NCBI GenBank assembly: GCA_947474905.1
Contig: CANJKQ010000059.1
Location: forward strand, 1-6,473
Direction of reading: 5' to 3'
Source: Pseudomonadota bacterium
GTDB lineage: Bacteria; Pseudomonadota; Alphaproteobacteria; Sphingomonadales; Sphingomonadaceae
DNA: 6,473 bases
The stretch's first letter is position 1; each line of letters starts with the position of its first letter. Positions 1 to 6,473 of this stretch are shown here, piece by piece. The notes under the pieces were generated by a model that was not told where the DNA came from, made no database searches, and saw only the letters and a list, made by a program, of their open reading frames with translations. The position numbers and the translations under genes are program-made.

Positions 1-933
1 GATATTGCCGCGTTGATGCTGGACGGTGACCGTCGTGTTGCCGGTAACTTCTTCATCGACTGCACCGGGTTTCGCAGCTTGCTACTGGGGCAGACGCTGG
101 GCGTGCCGTTCGTCGATTGGACGCATTGGCTGCCCTGTGACACCGCGCTGGCGGTGCCCAGCGAAACCGGCGAGCGGATGCGGCCCTTTACCCAGTCAAT
201 GGCGCGCCCGGCGGGATGGCAATGGCGCATTCCGCTGCAGCACCGCACCGGCAATGGCCATGTCTTCTGTTCAAGCTTCATGACGGTTGATGAGGCCAGC
301 GCGCTGCTGCTGGCCAATCTGGAAGGCCCGGCGCTCGCCGATCCACGGCCGATTCGCTTCACCACCGGGCACCGGCACGATTATTGGTCGCATAATTGCG
401 TCGCGCTGGGGCTGGCGGCGGGGTTTATGGAACCGCTTGAATCGACCAGCATCCATCTGGTCCAGTCGGGCATCGGGCGGTTGCTCAACGTGTTATCGGG
501 CGATCCTGCGATGATGTCGGCGGGGCGCGACGTGTTCAACCGTTTGTCGACGATCGAATGGGCCCGCATCCGCGACTTCCTCGTGTTGCACTATGTGGCC
601 AATCAACGCGTCGGCGAGCCGTTCTGGGATCATTGCCGGGCAATGGCGGTGCCCGACACGCTCGCCGAGAAAATCGCGCTGTTCCGCGAAGCTGGGCTGT
701 TCATGCGCGAAGAGGATGAGCTGTTCCTCGACGATAGCTGGGCGCAGGTGATGATCGGCCAGGGCATCCAGCCAGGCAGCTGGTCCCCGCTTGCGGATAA
801 TGTGCCCGCCGAGGAAATCGGCCCCTTCCTGCAAACGCTCGCCAAGGCGTGCCGCGTCAAGGCGGAAGCGTTGCCCAGCCATCGCAGCGTCGTCACCGCT
901 ATGGTCGGCACGCGCGTTGCCGAACGTGTCTAG
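1..933 (+). CDS. Flavin-dependent (tryptophan-type) halogenase, C-terminal part, 5' truncated by window
   Basis: The reading frame is open from base 1 to a TAG at 931-933, giving 310 visible residues of a family usually about 500 long. The N-terminus, with the FAD-binding GxGxxG and the catalytic lysine (Lys79 in PrnA), therefore lies upstream. Visible hallmarks, numbered from base 1, are FIDCTGFRSLL near residues 18-28 (late part of the FAD-binding fold), the halogenase signature WxWxIP as WQWRIP at 73-78, and GFMEPLESTSIHL at 141-153. The latter contains the Glu-Ser pair (E147, S148) equivalent to Glu346-Ser347 of PrnA. Family members use FADH2, O2 and halide to make HOCl or HOBr, guided to an electron-rich aromatic such as indole or tryptophan; a separate flavin reductase is needed. 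The true substrate cannot be read from sequence. It sits 16 bases upstream of the amylase gene, so co-transcription is likely. The family call is firm; the word tryptophan is only a family label. Confidence 0.94.
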   Translation, partial: DIAALMLDGDRRVAGNFFIDCTGFRSLLLGQTLGVPFVDWTHWLPCDTALAVPSETGERMRPFTQSMARPAGWQWRIPLQHRTGNGHVFCSSFMTVDEASALLLANLEGPALADPRPIRFTTGHRHDYWSHNCVALGLAAGFMEPLESTSIHLVQSGIGRLLNVLSGDPAMMSAGRDVFNRLSTIEWARIRDFLVLHYVANQRVGEPFWDHCRAMAVPDTLAEKIALFREAGLFMREEDELFLDDSWAQVMIGQGIQPGSWSPLADNVPAEEIGPFLQTLAKACRVKAEALPSHRSVVTAMVGTRVAERV

Positions 934-949
934 CCCGAGCGAGCCGTTG

Positions 950-2800
950 ATGAGATCAGCCCGACTTAAGCCATTCCGCCACGGGTTTCTTGCCGCGCTG
1001 CTGATGATCGGCGCGCCGTTGGGGTCGGCAGTGGCGCAGGAAGCGAAGCCCGCACCCTCCTTTCGGGACCGGTTGCCCGAAGACGATGTCATCTATTTTC
1101 TGCTGCCCGACCGGTTCGACAATGGCGACCCCGCCAATGACAAGGGCGGCTTGACCGGCGATCGTTTGAAAACGGGATATGACCCCACCGCCAAGGGCTT
1201 TTACCATGGCGGCGACCTGAAGGGCGTGATCAAGCGGCTCGATTATATCCAGCATCTGGGCGCCACCGCGATCTGGGTCGCGCCGATTTTCAAGAACAAG
1301 GCCGTGCAGGGCGCGCCGGGGCAGGAATCGGCGGGCTATCATGGCTATTGGATCACCGATTTCACCCAGGTCGACCCGCATTTCGGCACCAATGCCGATT
1401 TTCGCGCGCTGGTCGATGCAGCGCATGCGCGTGGGCTGAAAGTCTATATGGACATCGTCGTCAATCACACGGCCGATGTTATCAAATATCGCGAATGTCT
1501 GCCCGATCGGCACTGCCCCTATCGCAGCCGCGCCGATTATCCCTATCAGCGCAAAGGCGGGCTGAACGGGTTGCCGATCAACCAGGGATTTGCTGGCGAT
1601 CAGGACGGGTCGACCGCCAATTTCGTCAAGCTGACGGACCCGACCTATTCGTACACTCCCTATATTCCCAAGGGCGAGGAGCATGCCAAGACGCCCGATT
1701 GGCTGAACGACATCACGCTTTATCACAATCGCGGCGACACCAACTGGTCGGGCGAGAGCGCGCAACTGGGCGACTTTTCGGGTCTCGACGATGTGATGAC
1801 CGAGAACCCCAAGGTCGTCGCGGGGATGATCGACATTTTCGCCGGCTGGATCGATAGCTTTGGCATTGATGGCTTCCGCATCGACACCACCAAGCATGTG
1901 AATCCCGAATTTTGGCAGCAATTCGTGCCCGCGATGCAGGCGCGCGCCAGGGCTGATGGCATTCCCAATTTCCACATTTTCGGCGAAGTGGCGACCGGGG
2001 ATTTTGATCCCGCGCTGCTCGCCCGTCATACGCGCATCGACAAGCTGCCCGCCGTGCTCGACTTCGCGTTCGCGCGCGCGGTGGTCGACGCGGTGGCGGG
2101 TGGCAAGGGCAACGGCATTTTTGCCGAACTTTTCCAGGATGATGCGCTGTATGAGGGCGGATCGACTGCGGCCAAGCGCTTGCCGACATTCCTCGGCAAT
2201 CATGACGCCGGGCGTTTTGCGATGTTCGTGCGCAAGTCCAACCCCAAGGCAAGTGCTGCGGAACAGCTGCAGCGCGTGAAGCTCGGCTATGCCATGCTGC
2301 TGACCCTGCGGGGTATCCCGACCATCTATTCGGGCGACGAACAGGGCTTTGTCGGCAGCGGCGGCGATCAGGAATCGCGCCAGGACATGTTCGGATCGAA
2401 AGTGGTGAGCTATAATCAGCAGGCGCTGCTTGGCACCGTCGCCACCACGGCTACGCCACGTTTTGACGAAAACCACCCGCTGTATCGCGAAATTTCGTCG
2501 CTCGCGCGGCTCAGGGTTGCGCATCCGGCGCTAAGGCGCGGCGATACCATCGTGCGCGCCGCCGATGATATGCCGGGCCTGCTTGCCATTACCCGGCGCG
2601 ACACGGTGAGCGGGGAGCGCGTATTGATCGCCTTCAACACCTCAACCAAGCCAATCACCCGCGCCATTGCGATCGCTGCGGATATTGAAGGCTATCGCTC
2701 GCTGGCCGGCACCTGCCCGGTGGAGGTGGCCGCGCCGGGCAGCGCGGTGATCACGCTGCCGTCGCTCGGCTATGCCATCTGCCAGGGAATACGACAGTGA
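950..2800 (+). CDS. Secreted/periplasmic GH13 alpha-amylase
   Basis: This 616-residue protein is predicted to hydrolyse internal alpha-1,4 bonds of starch or maltodextrin outside the cytoplasm. The ATG at 950 is chosen because it opens a good Sec signal peptide: basic start MRSARLKPFR, hydrophobic core GFLAALLMIG, likely cleavage after AVA at residue 29. A longer in-frame start at 791 would lie inside the halogenase gene and bury the signal. The catalytic barrel shows all GH13 regions: DIVVNHT (168-174), GFRIDTTKH with nucleophile D312, FGEV with acid/base E346, and GNHD with D419. An early DRFDNGDPAND (54-64) resembles the N-terminal Ca2+ site of cyclodextrin glucanotransferases and related amylases. 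A C-terminal beta domain covers roughly 525-616. Cysteines at 183/189 and 589/611 could form disulfides, which suits export. A weak purine-rich GAGCGAG at 937-943 precedes the start. Neopullulanase or cyclomaltodextrinase activity is an alternative; GH13 itself is certain. Confidence 0.95.
   Translation: MRSARLKPFRHGFLAALLMIGAPLGSAVAQEAKPAPSFRDRLPEDDVIYFLLPDRFDNGDPANDKGGLTGDRLKTGYDPTAKGFYHGGDLKGVIKRLDYIQHLGATAIWVAPIFKNKAVQGAPGQESAGYHGYWITDFTQVDPHFGTNADFRALVDAAHARGLKVYMDIVVNHTADVIKYRECLPDRHCPYRSRADYPYQRKGGLNGLPINQGFAGDQDGSTANFVKLTDPTYSYTPYIPKGEEHAKTPDWLNDITLYHNRGDTNWSGESAQLGDFSGLDDVMTENPKVVAGMIDIFAGWIDSFGIDGFRIDTTKHVNPEFWQQFVPAMQARARADGIPNFHIFGEVATGDFDPALLARHTRIDKLPAVLDFAFARAVVDAVAGGKGNGIFAELFQDDALYEGGSTAAKRLPTFLGNHDAGRFAMFVRKSNPKASAAEQLQRVKLGYAMLLTLRGIPTIYSGDEQGFVGSGGDQESRQDMFGSKVVSYNQQALLGTVATTATPRFDENHPLYREISSLARLRVAHPALRRGDTIVRAADDMPGLLAITRRDTVSGERVLIAFNTSTKPITRAIAIAADIEGYRSLAGTCPVEVAAPGSAVITLPSLGYAICQGIRQ
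2784..2788 (+). promoter_or_regulatory. Ribosome binding site for GTG-started alpha-glucosidase
   Basis: AGGGA lies 8 bases before the GTG at 2797, inside the end of the amylase gene. It decides the start: the only nearby alternative, ATG at 2818 (residue 8), has no comparable purine-rich sequence at a suitable distance. Confidence 0.7.
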
Positions 2801-4425
2801 CGTTGACCGCGCCCGCCATGTTGGCGTCCCCGCGCCTTGCCCGCGAATGGTGGCGCGGCGCCTCGGTCTATCAGATTTACCCGCGCAGCTTTGCCGATTC
2901 AAATGGCGACGGCATTGGCGATCTGCCGGGCATTACTGCGCATCTGGATTATGTCGCATCTCTAGGGGTGACGGGGGTGTGGCTGTCGCCCTTCTTCACC
3001 TCACCAATGAAGGATTTCGGCTATGACGTTGCCGATTATCGCGATGTCGATCCCATTTTCGGCACGCTTGCCGATTTCGATGCGCTGGTCGAACGCGCGC
3101 ACGCGCTGAACCTGCGCGTCATCATCGATCAGGTCTATTCGCACACGTCGGATGCGCATGCCTGGTTCGCGGAAAGCCGCTCCAGCCGGGCCAATGCCAA
3201 GGCGGATTGGTATGTATGGGCCGACGCCAAGCCCGATGGCAGCCCCCCCAATAATTGGCAATCGGTGTTTGGCGGGCCGGCCTGGACCTGGGACGCGCGG
3301 CGGCGGCAATATTTCATGCATAATTTCCTGACGAGCCAGCCGCAGCTCAACGTTCACAATCCTGCCGTGCAGGATGCGCTGCTGGCCGTAGCGCGGTTCT
3401 GGCTTGATCGCGGCGTCGATGGCTTTCGCGTCGATGCGATCAACTTTGCGATGCACGACCCTGACTTGCGGGACAATCCGCCGGCGCCGCCGTCCAACGG
3501 GGTGCGGACCCGGTCGTTCGATTACCAGATGCATATCCATAATCAGTCGCACCCCGATATCCCGCTGTTTCTGGAGCGGCTGCGCACGCTGACCGACGAA
3601 TATGGCGCCTTTACCGTCGCCGAAGTGGGCGGCGCCAATGCCGAGGCGGAGATGAAGGCGTTTACGGCGGGGGACGACCGGCTCAACACCGCTTATGGCT
3701 TCAATTTTCTCTATGCCGACGCGCTGACGCCGACGCTGGTGCGCGAGGCGATTGAGGCGTGGCCGTCGCGGATGGGGCTGGGCTGGCCGAGCTGGGCTTT
3801 TGAAAATCACGACGCGCCGCGCGCCGTTTCGCGCTGGACGACGCCCGACCATGCCGGCGCATTCGCGCGGATGAAGATGCTGCTGCTGGCGTGTCTGCGA
3901 GGCAATATCTTCCTCTATTATGGCGAGGAATTGGGGCTTACTCAGGTCGATATCGGCTTTGACGACCTGAAAGATCCCGAAGCGATCGCCAACTGGCCAT
4001 TGACGCTGGGTCGCGATGGCGCGCGCACGCCGATGCCGTGGCGAGCGGATTGCCCCGGGCTGGGCTTTTCGACCGCGCGGCCCTGGCTGCCGCTTGGCCC
4101 TGATCATGCCGACAAGGCGGTGGATCGGCAGGCCGATGACGCGCAATCGTTGCTCAATTTTACGCGCCATGTGCTTGCGATGCGCAACGACAATGACGCA
4201 CTGATCCTGGGCGACATGCGCGTTCTGGTCGCTGAGGATCAGTTGCTGGTGTTTGAACGCGCGGCGCCCGGGCAGCGCATGATCTGCGCCTTCAACATGG
4301 GCGAACACCCGGTGCGCTGGCGTCGCGATCGCGACGGGCGCTGGCAGACGCTGATTGCGACGGGCGACATCGGCGATGACGTGTTGGGCGGCTATGCCGC
4401 TTATGTGGCGGAGTATCAGGCATGA
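2797..4425 (+). CDS. Cytoplasmic GH13 alpha-glucosidase (GH13_23-like)
   Basis: This 542-residue exo-acting alpha-glucosidase is predicted to release glucose from maltose and short maltodextrins. No signal peptide or membrane segment is visible, so it should act in the cytoplasm on imported sugars. Oligo-1,6-glucosidase/alpha-glucosidase hallmarks run in order: WWRGASVYQIYPRSF near residues 18-32, the metal-binding loop DSNGDGIGD (34-42), DQVYSHTS (region I, 111-118), QPQLN (181-185), GFRVDAINF with nucleophile D213, VAEVGG with acid/base E276, and ENHD with transition-state D339. A small C-terminal beta domain ends the protein at about 460-542. Length matches the family. Ala214 directly after the nucleophile, where isomaltases carry Val, favours alpha-1,4 over alpha-1,6 specificity; this is inference from family rules. 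The start is GTG, sharing GTGA with the amylase stop, which suggests translational coupling. The stop in turn overlaps the GH97 start. A transglycosylating enzyme is possible. Confidence 0.96.
   Translation: MTLTAPAMLASPRLAREWWRGASVYQIYPRSFADSNGDGIGDLPGITAHLDYVASLGVTGVWLSPFFTSPMKDFGYDVADYRDVDPIFGTLADFDALVERAHALNLRVIIDQVYSHTSDAHAWFAESRSSRANAKADWYVWADAKPDGSPPNNWQSVFGGPAWTWDARRRQYFMHNFLTSQPQLNVHNPAVQDALLAVARFWLDRGVDGFRVDAINFAMHDPDLRDNPPAPPSNGVRTRSFDYQMHIHNQSHPDIPLFLERLRTLTDEYGAFTVAEVGGANAEAEMKAFTAGDDRLNTAYGFNFLYADALTPTLVREAIEAWPSRMGLGWPSWAFENHDAPRAVSRWTTPDHAGAFARMKMLLLACLRGNIFLYYGEELGLTQVDIGFDDLKDPEAIANWPLTLGRDGARTPMPWRADCPGLGFSTARPWLPLGPDHADKAVDRQADDAQSLLNFTRHVLAMRNDNDALILGDMRVLVAEDQLLVFERAAPGQRMICAFNMGEHPVRWRRDRDGRWQTLIATGDIGDDVLGGYAAYVAEYQA
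4321..4336. repeat. Perfect 16-bp palindrome inside the alpha-glucosidase gene
   Basis: CGTCGCGATCGCGACG is its own reverse complement and has the GCGATCGC octamer at its centre. It lies in codons for Arg-Arg-Asp-Arg-Asp near the end of the GH13 alpha-glucosidase. No spacer loop is present, so it is not a normal hairpin terminator. Chance in GC-rich coding DNA is the likely explanation. Confidence 0.5.
4410..4413 (+). promoter_or_regulatory. Ribosome binding site for GH97 gene
   Basis: GGAG lies 8 bases before the ATG at 4422 and 11 before the second ATG at 4425, within the last codons of the alpha-glucosidase. The spacing favours 4422 as the start, the one that overlaps the upstream stop as ATGA. 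Confidence 0.6.
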
Positions 4426-6473
4426 TGTGGCGTTTTCTGGCGGCGATCCTGGTGGCACTGGGCGGTTTCACCCCCGCAATGGCGGCGCCGGTTGCCAGCA
4501 TCAGCTCGCCGGGCAATGCCGTGTCGGTGGCGGTCGAGCTGGATGGTGAGGGCCGCGCGCTCTACACCGTCAGCCGCAAGGGCACGCCGATCATCAATCC
4601 GTCGCGGCTCGGCTTTTTGTTCACCGATGCGCCCAAGATTGAGCGTGGCCTTGCCTATGTCAGCCAATCGGCCCGCGATGAGGACACAAGCTGGGATCAG
4701 CCTTGGGGCGAGTGGCAGACGATCCGCAATCATTTCCGTGAGTTGCGGGTGCGGTTGCAGGAAAAGGGGACGCTTCACCGCATCATGGACGTGGTGTTTC
4801 GCGTCTATGATGACGGCGTTGGCTTTCGCTATGAATTTCCCGATCAGCCCAATCTGAAGAACGCCAATATTGCCGATGAGCTGACCGAATTCGCTTTCGC
4901 GCAGGGCGGCACGGCATGGTGGAAGCCGGCTTTCCTCTGGAATCGCGAGGAATATCTCTACAACCGGACGCCGCTATCGGCGGTGGGCACGGCGGACACG
5001 CCCGTGACGATCAAGCTTGCCGACGGCACGCATGTCGCGCTGCACGAGGCCGCCTTGGTCGATTATTCGGGCATGGCGGTGGCGCGGACCGAGGGCAACA
5101 CGTTGCGCGCCGCGCTGACGCCGGGCTCGGGCGCGCCCAAGGTGGTCAAGCATGGCGCATGGTTCACGCCCTGGCGCACGCTGATCATCGCGGACGATGC
5201 GCCGGGCATTTACATGAGCCACCTGATGCTCAACCTCAATGAATCCAACAAACTCGGCGATATGAGCTGGTTCAAGCCCGGCAAGTTCGTCGGCGTATGG
5301 TGGAACATGATCAAAGGCGACTGGACCTGGGCGCGTGGGCCCCGGCACGGTGCGACCACCGAGCATGTGAAGCAATATATCGACTTCGCCGCCAAGAACG
5401 GCATCCACAATGTGCTGGTCGAAGGCTGGAATGTCGGCTGGGACGGCGACTGGTTCGGCAACGGCAATGACATGGATTTCGCCAAGCCGACCGAGGATTT
5501 CGACGCCGATGCGCTGGCGGCCTATGCCAAGTCGAAGGGCGTGCGGCTGATCGACCATAACGAGACCGGCGGATCGGCGAGCCATTACGAAGCGCAGTTC
5601 GACAAGGCATTCAAATTTGCCGCCGACCACAATGAGATGGTCGACAAGACCGGCTATGTCACCGATGCCGGCCAGATCGAGCGCATCGATGCCGATGGCA
5701 GCCAGCACCGCGAATGGCATGAGGGGCAGTGGATGTCGAACCACTATCTCAATGTCGTCAAGGCGGCGGCCAAATATCACGTCGCGATCGACAGCCATGA
5801 GCCGATCAAGGGCACCGGCCTGCAGCGCACCTATCCCAATTGGGTGGCGCGCGAGGGCTCGCGCGGGATGGAATATAATAGCTGGATCGGCGGCACGGAG
5901 GCCAATTTCCTGGGCAAAAACCCGCCCGAGCATGAAGCGAACCTGGTGTTCACGCGGATGCTCGAAGGGCCGATGGACTTCACGCCCGGCGTGCTCAGCC
6001 TGACCGGCGCGAGCGGCAGCCCGATCTTCTCGACCGAAGCCAAGCAGCTGGCGCTTTACGTCGTGCTGTATTCCCCGGTCGAAATGGCCGCCGATACGCC
6101 CGAAAATTACGCGCAGCACATGGGCGCTTTCCAGTTCATCAAGGACGTGCCGACCGACTGGACCGACACGCGCGTGTTGAATGGCGAGGTCGGCGATTAT
6201 GTTACGATCGCGCGGAAGGAAAAGGGCGGCAATGACTGGTATCTGGGCGCAATCACCGACGAAAATGCCCGCACGCTCAACGTGAAGCTCGATTTTCTCG
6301 ATCCCGGCAAAACCTATACCGCGCAAATCTATCGCGACGGCGATGACGCCGATTACCGCACCGACAAGCGTCATTCGATCGTGATCGAAAGCCGAAAGGT
6401 GCGCAGCGGCGACACGTTGACCCTGGCACTGGCGCCGGGCGGCGGGCAGGCGATCCGGTTTGTGGCGCCGGGA
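4422..6473 (+). CDS. Secreted GH97 alpha-glucosidase (SusB-like), 3' end cut by window
   Basis: The frame is open from ATG 4422 to the last base, 684 codons without a stop. Family members run about 650-740 residues, and the end (SGDTLTLALAPGGGQAIRF) looks like a GH97 C-terminus, so few residues are missing. A signal peptide is evident: MMWRF, hydrophobic AAILVALGGF, cleavage after AMA at residue 21; the product should be periplasmic or exported. Three parts follow: N-terminal beta-sandwich (about 25-270), central barrel (about 275-560) and C-terminal beta domain. Conserved acidic residues are E334 in VEGWN, E381 in HNET, E460 in DSHE, and E478 and E484 in EGSRGMEY. By spacing these match Glu391, Glu439, Glu508, Glu526 and Glu532 of Bacteroides SusB, where Glu532 is the acid, Glu439 and Glu508 the base pair, and several of them bind Ca2+. 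That pattern predicts an inverting alpha-glucosidase releasing glucose from maltodextrin. ATG 4425 is an alternative start. Confidence 0.95.
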   Translation, partial: MMWRFLAAILVALGGFTPAMAAPVASISSPGNAVSVAVELDGEGRALYTVSRKGTPIINPSRLGFLFTDAPKIERGLAYVSQSARDEDTSWDQPWGEWQTIRNHFRELRVRLQEKGTLHRIMDVVFRVYDDGVGFRYEFPDQPNLKNANIADELTEFAFAQGGTAWWKPAFLWNREEYLYNRTPLSAVGTADTPVTIKLADGTHVALHEAALVDYSGMAVARTEGNTLRAALTPGSGAPKVVKHGAWFTPWRTLIIADDAPGIYMSHLMLNLNESNKLGDMSWFKPGKFVGVWWNMIKGDWTWARGPRHGATTEHVKQYIDFAAKNGIHNVLVEGWNVGWDGDWFGNGNDMDFAKPTEDFDADALAAYAKSKGVRLIDHNETGGSASHYEAQFDKAFKFAADHNEMVDKTGYVTDAGQIERIDADGSQHREWHEGQWMSNHYLNVVKAAAKYHVAIDSHEPIKGTGLQRTYPNWVAREGSRGMEYNSWIGGTEANFLGKNPPEHEANLVFTRMLEGPMDFTPGVLSLTGASGSPIFSTEAKQLALYVVLYSPVEMAADTPENYAQHMGAFQFIKDVPTDWTDTRVLNGEVGDYVTIARKEKGGNDWYLGAITDENARTLNVKLDFLDPGKTYTAQIYRDGDDADYRTDKRHSIVIESRKVRSGDTLTLALAPGGGQAIRFVAPG

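Noticed and set aside
791..949. Upstream extension of the amylase to an ATG at 791
   Set aside because: It would overlap the halogenase by over 140 bases with Arg-, Ser- and Ala-rich out-of-frame sequence and would hide the clear signal peptide that begins at 950.
934..949. Possible promoter or terminator between halogenase and amylase
   Set aside because: Only 16 bases separate the genes, with no hairpin plus T-run and no room for a promoter that is distinguishable from coding sequence.
493..1092. 199-codon open frame on the - strand spanning the halogenase/amylase junction
   Set aside because: It crosses two well-supported + strand genes, is low in motif content, and fits the same composition effect.
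2066..2083. Alternating CG run (possible Z-DNA or repeat) in the amylase
   Set aside because: It encodes ordinary Phe-Ala-Arg-Ala codons in a GC-rich gene and is too short and irregular to support a structural claim.
956..2524. 522-codon open frame on the - strand opposite the amylase
   Set aside because: Its codons are exactly aligned with the sense codons. In GC-rich genes TTA, CTA and TCA are rare, so the aligned antisense frame stays open. No recognisable domain, and the sense gene has all GH13 motifs.
3001..4458. 485-codon open frame on the - strand opposite the alpha-glucosidase
   Set aside because: Same codon-aligned antisense shadow; its product has no recognisable motif and is rich in Arg and Ile/Val runs mirrored from sense codons.
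4492..5242. Two + strand frames (4492-4857 and 4916-5242) inside the GH97 gene
   Set aside because: They are out of frame with the GH97 reading frame, which is continuous and bears the signal peptide and catalytic motifs. I checked codon phase at several points and found no frameshift.
4974..6374. 466-codon open frame on the - strand opposite the GH97 gene
   Set aside because: Again codon-aligned with the sense frame, which has the full set of GH97 catalytic residues.

Overview
The window is a gene-dense, GC-rich (by eye low-to-mid 60s % GC) stretch from a Gram-negative bacterium. The best fit is an alphaproteobacterium of the Sphingomonadales or Caulobacterales. This rests on protein style, codon preference, and gene content: a flavin-dependent halogenase next to alpha-glucan hydrolases, an arrangement known in these groups and in Xanthomonas beside TonB-dependent receptors. 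The taxonomic call is an inference; no rRNA or other marker is present.

Layout, all on the + strand with essentially no non-coding DNA: (1) 1-933, the C-terminal 310 residues of a flavin-dependent (tryptophan-type) halogenase whose N-terminus lies upstream of the window; (2) 950-2800, a secreted GH13 alpha-amylase with a clear signal peptide; (3) 2797-4425, a cytoplasmic GH13 alpha-glucosidase (GH13_23-like) starting at GTG and overlapping the amylase stop by 4 bases; (4) 4422-6473, a secreted GH97 alpha-glucosidase (SusB-like) overlapping the previous stop by 4 bases and still open at the window end, probably lacking only the last few residues. The 16-base gap and two 4-base overlaps indicate one polycistronic unit with translational coupling. 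No promoter, terminator, RNA gene, mobile element or CRISPR array was seen, and no stretch over 300 bases lacks a gene.

Functionally this is a starch/maltodextrin utilisation operon. The periplasmic or secreted amylase would cut alpha-glucan into maltodextrins, the exported GH97 enzyme would release glucose from non-reducing ends, and the cytoplasmic GH13 enzyme would hydrolyse imported maltose and maltodextrin. A TonB-dependent receptor, an inner-membrane sugar transporter and a LacI-type regulator would be expected nearby but are not in the window. The odd partner is the halogenase, whose substrate in such loci is not established. It is the most interesting element, though halogenase/TonB-receptor/glycoside hydrolase neighbourhoods have been noticed before. 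I see no clearly new system here.
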